A stretch of 64,000 nucleotides of DNA from Pelomyxa schiedti (GCA_020536535.1 JAHLWZ010000022.1:1-64000); one strand, 5' to 3'. Positions 1-13,313 are shown, counted from the first letter of the stretch. The notes: a model not told the origin generated them from the sequence alone. Made by a program: numbers and translations.

Positions 1-233
1 GTGGGGCTGTTGAGCGACGGCAGTTTCACATCTCGGGCGTACTCGGGCACCGACTCCATATACTGCGCATAATTGTACTCCCTCGACACTATACAACTGC
101 CCCCAACGCCACCACCACCACCGCCGCCACTCTTGACGTTGGTGCTACTACTTGTGTCTATGCCTCCCCCCTCCCCCTCCTTGTTGTTGTTGTTGCTACT
201 GTTTGCTGCTACCTCACTGACAACACTGCTCAT
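1..233 (-). CDS. N-terminal part of a gene running off the window (hypothetical)
   Basis: An ATG at 233 on the minus strand opens a frame that stays open to the window edge, about 77 residues. It starts MSSVVSEVAANSSNNNNKEG, continues through a Ser/Asn/Gly-rich stretch with a run of Gly, and then becomes ordinary protein (YNYAQYMESVPEYARDVKLP) at about residues 52-71. The switch from low complexity to an even composition with aromatic and charged residues is what suggests a real exon. I do not recognise the family, and the rest lies outside the window. The 170 bp between this start and the stop of the WD40 gene upstream (401) is enough for a promoter. Confidence 0.5.
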   Translation of the reverse strand, partial: MSSVVSEVAANSSNNNNKEGEGGGIDTSSSTNVKSGGGGGGGVGGSCIVSREYNYAQYMESVPEYARDVKLPSLNSP

Positions 234-400
234 TGTTCGTTGCGACACACAGGGGCACGACAAAGTTGCTTGTGTGGCTCGTCCATCGATTTCGTTGTTG
301 GTGTCCGCAACCCACCACGTCCACACTCCCAAAGGGAAAAAAAAAAAAGAAAATTAGAAAAATAGAAAATTAGAAGTTTGGATTCGAACGTGGTCTAGCA

Positions 401-2105
401 TCAGGGGTAGGAGAGCTGGACAAACTGGACCACGCGGTCAACTCCCTTTCTTCTGTGGAGGTCCCTGGCATCTGATATGACACTGCCTGACAGCAGGTCG
501 AATACGTGAAGGTGCATGAACGATGAGGCAACAGCTGCGTAGCGGTCGAAGAAACAAGTGCCGGTGCTTGCTGATGATGACGACGAAGATTGGCTGTGCC
601 CTGTGGGCCCCCAGTAGTCACAGAACCCACCGCCAGATACGCCGCGGTCGTCGGGCACGCGCATCAAGCGGGCCGGCTTGGATTGGAATCGCGTGTCCCA
701 GAGGCACACTACACCAGTGCTGTCACCAGATAGCAATACAGTCCTTGAGGATGATGCACCTACTGAAGTGGGATAGGCGGGAAGTTTGAGAGTAGTTATT
801 GTTGACTCATGCACGGAAGCTCCTGCAGTCCAAACTTGTCTGGGTGAGGCTTCAGAGATATCCATCACGGTTATGGACTGGCCAGAGGAATAGGCTAAGA
901 ATCTCCCGTTTGCGCGATCCATATCCATTGTACAAGGAGCCCCGTCTCTGTTTGTATGCCACACAGGGGTCATTTTTGGAGCTGAGTCTACATCCCGGAT
1001 ATGGAACAAGTCCACTGACGATGAAGACGCTCCGGCGAAAATTATGTGTGATCCACGCGGATCGGCAATTCGCATGCATGGGTAATCTGCTGAACTTTCC
1101 AACCGACTTCCTGTATCAAAGCTGAGTAGTAATTTGTGATTGCGATCCTTTGTGCTGCATGCGGCATAGCACGAGTTGCCTAGGGCCACACTGTCATATC
1201 TGCCTGGTAATGGGCAAAACTGTTCACCTGAGAGCATATTTAGGGTAAAGAAGGGAAAAGTGCATCTCAAGTACAGTTAGATAACATAACAGACTCCCAC
1301 ATCGAACGCTCACAGCTCCTCGAAAGGGTCAGTAAGCACTGGGGTTGGCAAAGCATAAGAGTATCACCCCTAGCATCCATCACTTCCCTTAGGAGGTACA
1401 TCTGCCTACCACTAGTGTTATCTCAACAAGTAGTTCAGAAAGTGGCTATGCGGGATACATTCGTATCAAAGTTATTTAAAGATCTACACACAGGCGCAAT
1501 CGATAGAAAAGTGTGGCCGCCCGTTGCATATAAATTCCAGATGTGGATCGTGATAGGTGTCCTCCACCAGGGCTAAAAAAGGCACGCTGGGATTCATAGT
1601 TTCAGGGTCAAGAAAAGGGCTCAATTTGTCCCCAACAAGTGGCTCCTTCCACGGTGTCACAGAATCTAAAAACCACAATTCCAACTGCTCGAGCATATCG
1701 CACACAATCTTCACTCACTGCCATGTTAGTTGGTTCTATAAACTTAACAGCCAAACAAAACAGTAGGCTAACAAAAAAAGCAAGGCCACGACGAATATTC
1801 AACTTTGAGTAAGTGGCCAGAGACGCCTGACATGGGGCTGTTGCTCCCAAGTCTCGCATGGCCAGCACAAGCCAACACAAGCTTCTTTTCGCGGAGGTCG
1901 TTTAACGACAACATCCACTTACGATTAATCTGAAACGCTTATTCGAAAGATCTCGGGCCCCCAGTTCACGAATTATCTCTGGGTCGAGAGACCCCCATTT
2001 GGCATGTATACACACTCGGCCCTGTACGATTGGTGGCAGGGGAGTAGTGTCATTTTGACCACGGATTTGACCGGTGAATGTCCAAGATGAACTTGGATCT
2101 GGCTG
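401..2105 (-). CDS. WD40-repeat protein, 5' end unresolved
   Basis: A beta-propeller scaffold protein of unknown partner. The last exon (about 1240-401) holds repeats of WD40 type, seen in SGDSTGVVCLWDTR, SSVDLFHIRDV and GQSITVMDIS. It ends VVQFVQLSYP at a TGA. Upstream exons include about 1420-1275 (MYLLREVMDARGDTLMLCQP), about 1690-1490 (LELWFLDSVTPWKEPLVG), about 1880-1770, and 2105-1923 (SLDPEIIRELGARDLSNKRF, with donor GTAAGT just after). The 2105 border is an acceptor-like TTCTTTGCGCCTTCCAG and has no in-frame ATG behind it, so the true first exon is missing or lies opposite the next gene. The N-terminal part is not recognised, so no named family is proposed. Confidence 0.55.
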
Positions 2106-3141
2106 GAAGGCGCAAAGAAACAGAATCACAAAATAAAAAAAATGATGTTGGGGTGCATTCAGTGGAGTTCACACGAGGTAGCGGCGACAATTGGGACTAT
2201 TGTAGTGGTGGCCATCTTATCTTGTATGTAGACAGTGTTCGAACAGTCGTTTTCCTGCTGATAGTTGTAGTGATTCTTCTGTGGAGAAGACGCAGGGGTA
2301 CACAATCCAGATCTGTGGTGCTTACGGGACTTAGTAATGCTGGAAAAACCGCACTCATTTTGAGGGTATCTTCCTGTGCGACTGAATAGAGTGCCTAATT
2401 TTCTACCTATTTTTTTGTAGCTGCAATACCCCGAAGTTATGAACGAGACTCACATGTCCATGGAACCTCACTCTGCTACGTTCCCAATCAAGGTTCACTA
2501 TAGATTCCTGGTCGTTTTACCAAATTTCTTCAGAAAGATAGTAAGCAGCGCATATTGAAGATGACTGACTCCCCTGGTCATGACCGCGTTCGGGGCAAGT
2601 GGATTGAGTTTGCCTCATCTGCGAACGCTCTTGTTTATGTACTTAATTCCTTGGATTTTAATGCACAGGTCCGCGATGAGGCTAAGTACATACTTCCTAA
2701 TACAAGAAAGTGTTTAACTTCATTCAAGCTTCCTGCTGTCAATTTTGAGCAATCCTGTTACAATGAAGAACAAAATACCTATCTGTGTGTTCTGCAATAA
2801 GCAAGAACAGATATCCGCTTCACTCCCTGAGAAAGTAAAAGTATCTCTTGAGCATGAAATGTATCTTTTTTTTTTTTGTTTGCACAAATAACGTGTTTCA
2901 GTCAACAAGTTCTCGCCCTGAAGCCTCTCTCAATTGGGGAGCATGACAGTGCTGCTGCTCCCACTCCGCAATTACTCCAAGCAAAGGAGAAAGATTTCTC
3001 TTTTTCTGCTTTACTACACAATAAGGTAAAGTGTTTCCCACTTCCTGTTTTTATTTTAACACCCCCAAGGTCGTTTTTGTTGGTGGTTCTGTTGAGCAAC
3101 CCAATTTGCATGAGTTGCAGGACTTCCTACTTTCTTTCTAA
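2078..3141 (+). CDS. SRPRB: Signal recognition particle receptor beta subunit (SRPRB), Ras-like GTPase
   Basis: Anchors the SRP receptor in the ER membrane and regulates docking of ribosome-nascent chain complexes. One hydrophobic segment (TVVFLLIVVVILLW) is followed by Arg-rich sequence. Next come G1 (VLTGLSNAGKTALIL), the exon LQYPEVMNETHMSMEPHSAT, G3 (DSPGHDRVRGKW), a helix SSANALVYVLNSLDF, and G4 (CNKQE). Introns fall at about 2367-2419, 2491-2545, 2670-2768, 2860-2920 and 3025-3069. The last exon encodes VVFVGGSVEQPNLHELQDFL and stops at TAA 3139-3141. Size and order fit the family. The only in-frame ATGs upstream (2078, 2087) lie opposite an exon of the WD40 gene, so the start is uncertain. 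The 3' end faces the receptor kinase gene 69 bp away. Confidence 0.85.
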
Positions 3142-3210
3142 TGGGAAGAAACGAAGATACGCCAAAATAAATAAGAAAAAAGTCTTCCAAAAATGTATTT
3201 ACACCCCCTA

Positions 3211-6200
3211 CTACTGTAGTTTTTGCATTGCTTCCTCAAGGAGGCGCGCGACTTCGGAAAATTCTGTTTGGTATCAATGTTAATGTGTGAAAGCTTTAGT
3301 TAGGGGAGACTCACCAGGACGTGCTGCAGGGTCTTGTGCCCAGCACCTTGTAATGAGAGAAGACATAAATTCAGGTACAGTGTTGGGGAAAGGTAGTCTC
3401 TGGTGTGGAGTGTCAATGTTAATTTGGGAGAAACTATTTGGGGAGAAGGGAACAAACTTGGCCGGAAACAACAAAGTCAACAACCTCTGAACAAAGGATT
3501 AGTGGTAAGGGAAAAAAGCTTTGGGGAAGGAGACACACTCCAGCTGGAATTGAATTCTCCAGAACTGTATGGCTCTGTTGAGGATATCAGGAATAAACGT
3601 GTATGTTGTGTTATGTTGGGAACCTGTTTGCTGCCAGAGTGCGTAGGCAAGAACACCAAAGCTATTGTGATTTTGAGTTCACCAGAAAAGAGATGTTAAG
3701 AATGAACCTGTAAACATCAGTTGGGGCTCCATAAGGATCATTTCTTAATATTTCAGGGCTCATATAGCTGGGTGTTCTTTTGCAGGATTAGATGAACAAA
3801 TTTTGAATGAGAGCGAGGTACCCTATAGCCGTTGTCATCTGCATGGCAGACTGCACGTTTTGGATATCACGGGTGGTACCGAAATCTGATATTTTCCCAC
3901 AGACGACATCTGAGGGATCCAGAGAGCAGACTAAAACGTTGTCCAGTTTTAGGTCTCGGTGAATGATGCCGCTCTAGCTATATTAAACGTAATCAAAAAG
4001 AGTGAAAGGAAAAACCTGGTGCAGGAAGTCCATTCCTCGAGCCGTATCGAGAAGTATTTTGCATTTATACCGATCAGAGAGGGGTTCCTTCATTACTCCT
4101 GAAAGACTACCGTACTGCACAAACTCCTACTTGAATTAAAATTGGTTTGAAGGGAATTGTGTTATAACTGTAATGATGGAAGGCTTTTTCTTATTGTAGA
4201 CGGCCCCTACAAAGTTGACAATCTACAACGGGTGAGAAAAGTACTCAAAATATTTGGAGATGCACCTGGGGACACTTCAGTTCTTCCATTATTTTAACCT
4301 GTACACCGTTACTTCATTGTTGTGGTAATTTCAGAGAGCAACCTCACGTAAAAATTCGTCGTACATATCGTCTTGGTGAGAAGCCCCTTGATCTTTCAAA
4401 ACCTGAACAGGAGTGAGAAAATGGTACTGGTGAACGAAGGCAGATACTTTGACGGCAACAGACTGTCCTCTCCACTCTCCCCGATACACAGAGCCAAAGG
4501 ATCCTTATCAAGAATAAAAACCTCAAAACCACATTAAACAAGAAGTTCTGTACCTTCTCCTAGAAAGTAACGTGAGAAGGAGAACAAAAAAAAAGGCCGC
4601 ACAACCAATAGCTGGTAAGTGAAGTACAATTTCTGCAAGATCAAGCTTGGTGGAAAGCTTAGATTCACAAGGCCACTTAAGGTAAATGTATAATGCTTTC
4701 CGGGGGTCAAATTCGGTGCCTGTGGGGTCTCGTTAGGAAAACCCTGAAAATTGGACAACTGCACCGAAACAAGCAACAATCGGGATCTTAGTTTCAAATA
4801 CAGTTGTGGCAAGTACTTTAGCAGCGAAGTCAATTGTAAGTTCCTCTCCCTAAGAATTGTTGAATCGAAGGCTGATTGACAGGCCATTTACCGCGCCTAT
4901 CTTTCCATTCTCAGGGCTAGCCATGATTTTATACTTATAGGAATGCGGGGAAAAGATTTTAAATGATACTGTGCCCCTTCCTATATTAGTAAACACGACT
5001 TTCTCACGAAGTTTCTTGTCAACAACGGCCTGGTGTCCCCCAAGCCCAAAGGATAGCTCTGAAGTGCTTACTTTCAACAAGAAGTCATCGAATTCCACAA
5101 GACTGTGAGGGAACCAGTTTGGTACGTTGAGAACTTATTACAGTACACACGTGAAGGCATTAGGGTCAAATTTCTCAGCAGGACTGTCTGAGTCATCATC
5201 CTCAACCTTCCAGAATTCAGTCATAGCAATTGCTTTCTGCTCCGCTTTGACTCTTAGGCAATATGTGACACAAAGAAAAGACCGATAGATAGATACGCTT
5301 TTTTTCTTTTTTTTGCTACGATGCACCCTGCCACAAAGAGTCCTGCCAGGGCTAAACATAGAGCTCCCCCAGCTGCGGCTATGAGAGCAATAGTCATCGT
5401 GTCCCAAAAGTTATCAGAGGAAGTAGAAGAAACTTGTTCTTTTGTTATGTAAGAAGTAGGTTAAAATTCCAGAAGAGTACCGAAAGACAACTGGAAAGAA
5501 ACTTCATCTGTGTTGCAATTATCCGCGTAATCGCAGATAGCATCAGACAAAATTTTCAGTTCGCAAGAGGCAGTATTGCCGCGGGAAACATTGAGCAAAA
5601 ACGAACCGGTTCTGTCAGCAAAAGGCACTATCTCACTGTAGTTAAATGGTGCCAGAGTACAACCACCAGTCAGGGATATGTCGGCTGACGAGAACCATCT
5701 CACATAGTCATCACACTCACAAAGAATGTTCAGAGATTCACCAACACCAACAAGGGTTTCATCCCCTGTTGAGGTAAGTGTGCAAGAAGGCGCAGTAACA
5801 TCGTCGTAGGAGATCTGGTTTTCCTGCCTTGCGCACTGAGAATCCACACAAACAGTGAGAGGCATCATAGCATATTGACCAGGTGGGGCAGTGCAGGACA
5901 TGGTTCGATGGGGTGTACTGATAGTTATACCGGTACATGGAGCTCCACTTGTATCTAGATCACTTTTATCCCCTATCCGCACAACTACTTTTTGGGGTGC
6001 TGTTCCAAAATTGTAACCTAACGAAAAGATGAGTTACTGCTGCAAGTAAAGAGAGAAACCATTTATTTGAGCCATGCCACCTCCTGTTGGAATTTCAGCA
6101 GACACGGAAGAAACTTGTGGTTCTGATAAAGTTAGAAAGCTACGTGCTTCCAAAGGGCATACTTTCGAAAGAGACGATTGTGCTTCCAGAAAGACCATCT

Positions 6201-9200
6201 ACCATAATCAACAGGCTATGATTCACTCCAGATCCACTAGGGATTGTTGTTCGTAATATCTGCTGTGGTACCTGTAATACCACTTCACAGGAGATGTTTC
6301 CAAAGAAGGCAAGGATTTTGTTGACCTTGGAAAGTAGTTAGAGGCATTCATTAATTTTGGGAATAAAGCCTACATCAGAACCAAAAGAGGAACCTTGGAT
6401 AATAACATCACCTCCTTCAGTTGGGGGGGAAGAAACATTGTAAATGTGTGGAGCTGTACTACAATGTTACAGGCAGTTCGCACAGTTTGGAAGAGAAACA
6501 TACGCTTGTAGGAGTATTTGAATGCACTGGTTGCGCTTTGCGATCTGGAGTCACCTTCAGCAGGCACCCATATTTTAATAGTGTTGTTTGCTCCTGTTCC
6601 AGGAGGGGCAATACAGGATATCTGCACATGGGGAATAGATATCCTTGCATTTTCGCAGTATTCACCAGCAATCTACAAACAAATCACTGTCTACTACTCC
6701 TAGACGAAATTATTGTACTTTTACTGTGACAGTTTCATTGCCAAAATTGAGACCATTGATAATAATAGAGCTATCGCCGCGTGTGTCAACGGCTGTGGCA
6801 CTCTTGACATTTGGAACTTGAAGGGAATAGTTATATTTAGAGATTTCCATGGATTGGTGACTACGTGAATAACAGAATTGCGCAAGAGGGCTCTTATTGT
6901 CAATTACTGTGACCAAAACACTGTGCTGGCACCCAACACCTTCTGCAATAAAAATTTTTAGCTGTCGATGGCTAACCCATGTGGCAGCTGTCTCTACATT
7001 GTCATAGGTACTGGTAAGCCCATAGGCAGATCCACCAGGACCAAAATTATTTCCCTATTTTAGGGTAAGCAAAAGTAAAGAGAGTAAAAAGTACCAATAA
7101 AGTGGTCATGCCACCAGTGGTAGAGCAGGGTTCTACTGTTGTGATGTTAGGACCACTGTAGTTGAAAAGACCAGTTGTTTCTAGATCGCCAACATAAAGA
7201 ACAACTGCATTGTTGTCACCTACTCCTTCAGGCGGGAAACAACTGATTTGTGTATGATCTTTGACTACAATGGGATCCGTGCAGTGCTTGGAGGAAATGG
7301 TAACTTCAATCTCGCCTGTGCTGTAATTGGCAGGGCCGAAATTGTATCCTTCAATTAATGTTCGTGATTCACCGTCAGTGTTCGCAGGAGTTGTTCTTAG
7401 TATGACAGGTTCTACCAGGGGAAAAAAATTACTTGGGAGAATGGGAAACGGAGCCATACTAAGATACAGACTAACGCCGGACACATTGGAGACCAAACCA
7501 CCTTGTGTACCCTTGGAAGGCACCCATACAGTGAGGATGGTTTTTGTGTCTATTCCAGGTGGTGGGAAGCAAGATATTGTGGAGTGTGTTTTGCCAGCCG
7601 CTGTAACGTTACATGGAAGTACTACGCCTGCATACGGCTGAGATACCTCCACCGAAACAGAGACGTCGGCGGCCCCAAAGCTAGACCCGTGGATGACAAT
7701 GGGGGCTGAGCCCGTGGTATTAGTAGGTTCAATGAAGTCAATTGTTGGGGCTTGTGGAGAGTGAAAAGACATAATAAAAGGAGAAAAAATACCACTATAG
7801 GAAAAGAGTTTTGGAACGGTGACTTCATGCCCTCCAGAAGATGGAACTTTGAGGGTAACATTATGTGCTGAGCCAAAACCCACAGGGGGATAGCAGGTTA
7901 TCTGCTTATGTGCCACAACTACCTTGGCATTGCCACATGGCTGGTTTCCAATACTCACACTCACTTTAGTCCCCAGTGGTCCAAAATGAGAGCCATCAAT
8001 TATCGTTGGGTTGCCCCCAGAAGTGCTTGCTGGTGTTGCATTTATAATGGATGGTGCTTTTCATAACGTTAGGGATTTGAAACGGTGTCTGCGAGATACC
8101 CAAGTAAGAGAATATGTTTGCAGATGCAAGTTGCAGGTTTTTCATGTCTGAAGGATTATATGGCACCTCCATTTTCACAGTTAAATTCACACCAGCTCCA
8201 GGAGGGGCCTGGCAACTTATCTGGTAGTGAAGTGACAGAATACCCACACCCAGACATTCCTTTCCATCAATAGTAACCCGCATGGAGGCGGAGTTCCCGA
8301 AATCCGTGCCTGTGATGGAAATCCAGCCACCAGCTGTTCCTGTTGGAGAAGTAGAAAGAATGGTGGGGCCTACCAGGTTGTAAGATAATACTTTCCAAAG
8401 TGAAGCGTTAACCGAAGTACGAAAAAACTTGAGCAGATCCTGACTGCCCCGCCACAGTCACAACCACAAGTCGATCCTTCCCATTTCCCGCCGGAGGTTG
8501 GCAACTGAGTGTCGTGTGGTTATGCACAACAACATTATCACAACTGAGCCCATGAATGAGAACAGTCACAGCAGTATTGTTAGCAGGACCAAAGTTGGTA
8601 CCTTTTTGGGTGAGCAATTTGATGGGAGGAACTTCATAAAACCTGTTATAAATGTGCGTACCCCTAAAGTTTGTGTACTTGTCGATGTGGCAGAAATTAC
8701 AGTGGGTGCTGGCAGAAGTAAGGGGAATGAAAAAGTTTCAGGGGAATAGAAAAGATACGTTGAAAAGAAAATATGGGAGTAGTCGTAGACTGAGAGTGTG
8801 TGCTGTTAGGAACTATCACAGTGAGATTCAAGAACTTCCCAACACCAGGTGGAGGATAGCAGGTTATGTGTCGATGGTCTATAACAACAGCATTCGTACA
8901 TTCCTTCCCTGAGATGAAAACGGAAACGGTGGAATTTGGTGGTCCAAAATTGTAACCAGAGACGGTGGTCTTCTCCTTACCGTCCGTGTTAACAACAGTT
9001 GTAAAAGAGAGGACCGGTACTAAGAAAGTTAGAAACGAGGGTGAGAAATGCAACGTACCAGCAAAGGAGAACATATTGTCAAAGACAAAAGTTGAATTGC
9101 CCACTGTGAGTGAGATTGGAAGCCGAGCCCCTACACCAGGTGTCGGGGTACAAGACAACTGAGTTCCCTCAGAAATAACTGATACACCACTGCAAGCAGA

Positions 9201-12200
9201 GCCACCAATGGAAATAGATAATGACGACACATTACCAAAGTTAATGCCAAATATTGTTGTAGGCTGAGTTCCTTCTGTGCTTACTGCTGTAGAAAAGAAA
9301 ACCCGAGGGTCTGAGTAGAGTTAGAAATGAGAACTCTCCAGTGTCACTTTTTACCAGCACAGGTATAGCCACTCTCATCAGCACAGTTGTCCGCCGACCC
9401 AATGCACTCTCCTTGATAACACTGGGAAGTCTCGGTACACCAAATATTATCATCACATGCAGTGCCATCTGGGCTTGTTTCCCAGTCTAAGGGATTATTT
9501 GTTTTATTGCAGATCTGCATACAGTTAAATGTACTTTCCAAAATACTATACCTGGCATATTGACTCTGGATCGCTGCTACCTTGGTTTGCGCAATAATCT
9601 CTCTTTATTATATAGCAACCTTCACACTGAGCAAGACTTTTACACACAATATCAGTTCTATTTGTGGCATTGCACGGCGAACCGGAATCAAGACAAGTGC
9701 GCCCCAGTTGACTAAGGGGCTATTAGAAACTCTACTGAGAGATGGAAATGAGAAACCAATTATTGTCTTTCTCCAATATTGCCATTAGAATTGAGCTAGG
9801 ATACTGTGCACTTCCGAAGATGTAGTTGTCAGAGAGGTCCCTGCTTATATTCAGAATGAAGAGGGTAAATGTAACAAGTTACAGAAATTCGAGATAGTTC
9901 GCCGTCGCGATTATAGGGGGTATTGTCCCTGTGAGCTCTTGATTGTGCAAATCACTGAATTTCATAGATGAGTATTGCCTCAAAACGTTCAAAGCCTTAC
10001 ATGGAAATAATTCTGTTGGCTACAGTGTCACACTGTACACCGTATAGTTGAATGTCAATGCATAGCTTAACGGTACTTCCAGAGAGTGAGCAGGGGTCGA
10101 CGCTGTAAGGCTGCCGCCAAAGAAGAGGATTATTCTGCTTTTTAATTTCGCAAAGAAGTGCAAGATCAGAAGCAGTATTCCCTAGTGGTAGACAGTGGGA
10201 GCAATTCAAAACATTCGAGGTAACTCCACAGCTACAAGGATCACTTGAATCACAGTCCAGGCAATTTCCCCCCAAAGCACTAAGGGAAAGTTGGGCTAAA
10301 AGAATAAAGAAGATACCAACCAAGAGTTGAGATTACTCCAGAAATCTGACACAGGGCTTGGAAGAGAATCACATAAGTGATTGCTATCCAAAAACCTACT
10401 ACTGTAAACATAAAGAAACTAATCGTAAGTATACAGATTTTTAAGAGCAGACAGGCTGACTAAGGTTGTTGGTAAAGAGCCAGTGAGATCGGAAGACGTC
10501 AAGTTACTGAGAAGCATGTTATCAGCGGGAGAGCCAAATGAACTTACATTGAAAGTATTTGATTTGTTGTGGAATTGCATTCAACACCCGGCATTTGCAA
10601 CTGTTTACAAGGCACGATATTGGGTTCAGCAGTGCAAGGATCTGTCCAGGAAACCCATGACCCATTTGCCCATACTGGCTGGGAGGCATTGAGCCAGGAT
10701 ATTGGTTTATTTGCAGTCAGAATATCACACAATACTCCAACTTCTGACTTCATAACGTCTTGAGAGCAGTATGGAGCACAACAACACTCCGTTTCAAGGT
10801 TCCGTGTCATATTACAATTACATTTGCTGTCAAGATAGGACAGGCAGTTATATTCCAGGTTGCTGTAAAGGCAAAATAAATTTCATTGAAGTTTCTTTTT
10901 CTCAGTTCACACCAGCGATCAGCCTCCCACGAGGATGTAAATAAATAGGCAGGCACTTCGCAAAAAAAATTTCCAGCAAGATTTCTGTGTGCTATTACAA
11001 GTGCAAACAGGAGGGAATGATAATACAAATTTTTGAGGTTTTTTGTGGCCAAAGATGGAGGCATTGTTCCAGCAAACCTATTCCAAGCGAGGGATCTGAA
11101 AAACTTTTAGAAATACTTATCAACGCCGCTGCAGAAGGAATACATAAAAGTGAGGTTAGCATTGTAAAAATTGTCCGGAACAGTGCCACTAAGTGCATTG
11201 AAACCCAGGTCTCTAACACATGAAATTACTTGGGGAGATAGAAGTAAATGTAAAATACACTATTGATAGGCGTGTCATAAACTTTATGTGTGTGGGTATG
11301 GTCCCTGTCAATCGATTCAATGAAAAATCTCTGTTCTTCATTAAAACAATCAAATTTACAGCAAAAAAACTGTACAGATCAGTCAAGGAAGTCAGCAGTC
11401 CAATAGAGGAAGGAATTTCCCCAGTAAGTCTATTGTATGCCATACGCCTGTGCTGTTTTAGAAAAGTTTGGAGACACAGCAGGGTACAGGGTCTTAAGAA
11501 TCCGCAAATTCCCTATAGTTGATGGTATCGTACCACTGAAGTCATTGTCTGTAAGTTCTCTATTTTTGTGTTGTTTGTTGTTAAGAACAAAAGAGTAGCT
11601 AGATACAAGTGGAGCAAGTTGTGTAAATCCCCTATGGAATCTGGTAGTTGCCCCCCAAAACAACGTGTACCCTAGGCCCAAGTAAGAAAGGGTGAAGCAT
11701 GTGATGTGGATGCGTACATTTACGATGATACTGTAGGCCTGCCTATGGTGGAAGATAAGCATAAAGAGGAAACACAACAAAATTACAGGGTTTGTAAGTT
11801 AGCAAGGTTCCCAATTGACGATGGAAATCCCCCATGGAAGCGGTTGGATGCTATATTTCTTGAATGTTCATGAGGTTTTTAAAATTATATATGGTGAAGT
11901 ACAAAATTTCCAAAGATAGCAGCTTTGTTATTTCAGAGGGAATAGTGCCCGCAAGCTTGCAATTCCTAAGGTCTCTAGACGAAGTAAGAAAAATAACGAA
12001 GATAATGGAATTCGGATAAAATACAATATTTTCAGGCTTCCAAGGTTACCAACTTCTGTTGGAAGAGTTCCATACAGCTTATTTCCTGATAAACGCCTGA
12101 CAATTACTTAGATAAAAAGCCAAGATACTAGTGCCATACAGAATGTGTAGATTTGTGGCGGAAAATAATTGTGTTGGCAATTGACCCGAAAATCTGTTTC

Positions 12201-13313
12201 CCTCCAGATCCCTAAAGAAAGAGTGAGAAAAATTACTGTAGTTGGAGACGTGCAGTTCAAGTAGATTTGATAACTTCCCAAAAAATGTAGGAAATGCTCC
12301 TGAAAGGGAACAACCAGCGAGATTTCTGTTGGCTTCTTAGTGGGGAAATGAGACATTCATCTACACACATGCTTTCTAGTAAAGTTAAGTTCCCGATTTC
12401 AGGTGGCAGGGAACCATAAAAATTATTGAATGGTGCGTACCTGTTGTTTTGTAAGGGGAAAAAAAAAATTCAGGGAAATACAAAGTCTTAAGGTTTTTCA
12501 GTTTGGCAATGGAAGCATTCAAACCACCAACGAAATAATTAGCCGCCATTGATCTGGGTGATAATTAAAGAGGTAAGAGTAGTATCAACACACAATCGTG
12601 TAAGGCGAGGAAATTGATAGAACTCCTGTGGCACTGGTCCTAAGAGTTTGTTGAACCCAACATCCCTGAATATTCCAGATGTGAATAAAAATATTTCTAC
12701 TGAGTACTCACAAAACTTCCAAGTATGAAAGGTGCACAATGGAAGAAGGAATAGTTCCGGCAAGATAGGAAAATCCCAGGTCCCTGGGGGTGATGAAAAC
12801 ACAGCTTTAAAGCACTACCTACGTACAGCTCAGTAACTCGTTTATTTGTATTGCATGTAACCCCAGGAAGCCCACAAGGGCACGTGTCAGTGCACGGATC
12901 GAAACTGTAAGTAAAGGTTTGTTTCAGTGATCGTCCATTGTTACACCCCCCCCATCACCAACATAATCACAACCATAAGCATAAGCATACCCAAGCCATT
13001 TCGTCGGCTTGTTGTAATATCCAATGTCACAACACGCAGAACCCTCAAGAGCCCACGTGCAATTAGCACTGTAAATTCCTGAAGTGTTGAAAGTCTCTGA
13101 CGACGAAGTGGACGAAGACGACAGAGACTCGGACCACAAGTAAGATACGGAGTTCGACTCTGACTCAGAATCCGAGCTGCTTCGCGAACCCGACGTTTCG
13201 ACCGACCCAGAGTCGGCGGGCGAAGATTCGTGCGTAGAGCTGCTCTGAGATGCTGCGAACCCGGCAACGCACAGCAGCAGCACCAAAAATCTCACCACAG
13301 GCATCTGATGCAT
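3211..13313 (-). CDS. Giant receptor kinase: LRR - Cys-rich - about ten IPT/TIG - TM - MSP-like - TKL kinase
   Basis: Predicted cell-surface receptor in one gene of about 10 kb with dozens of short introns. It starts at 13313 or 13304; the latter gives a clean signal peptide (MPVVRFLVLLLCVAGFAAS) followed by a Ser/Glu-rich stem. From 12.95 to 9.85 kb lie LRR segments (NRLTGTIPTHIKFMTRL, DNDFSGTIPSTIGNLRILKT) with repeated Cys caps (DPC..GVxCN). At 9541-9344 there is a DGTACDDNIWC Cys-rich unit. From about 9230 to 5890 there are about ten IPT/TIG domains, each with a C-x-PP-G turn (ISCFPPEGVG, ITCYPPPGVG). A Cys-rich unit follows, then one TM at about 5405-5310 and an MSP/PapD-like fold (5098-4850). 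The kinase has GSFGSVYRG and VAVK (about 4500-4455), HRDLKLDN (about 3960), DFG (about 3885), SPE and a C-terminal AARP..FSEVARLLEEAM. All catalytic residues are present. Ligand unknown. Confidence 0.85.

Noticed and set aside
73-357. Plus-strand Pro/Leu-rich open frame
   Set aside because: It is the complement of the Gly/Asn-rich start of the minus-strand gene and has no independent sign of coding.
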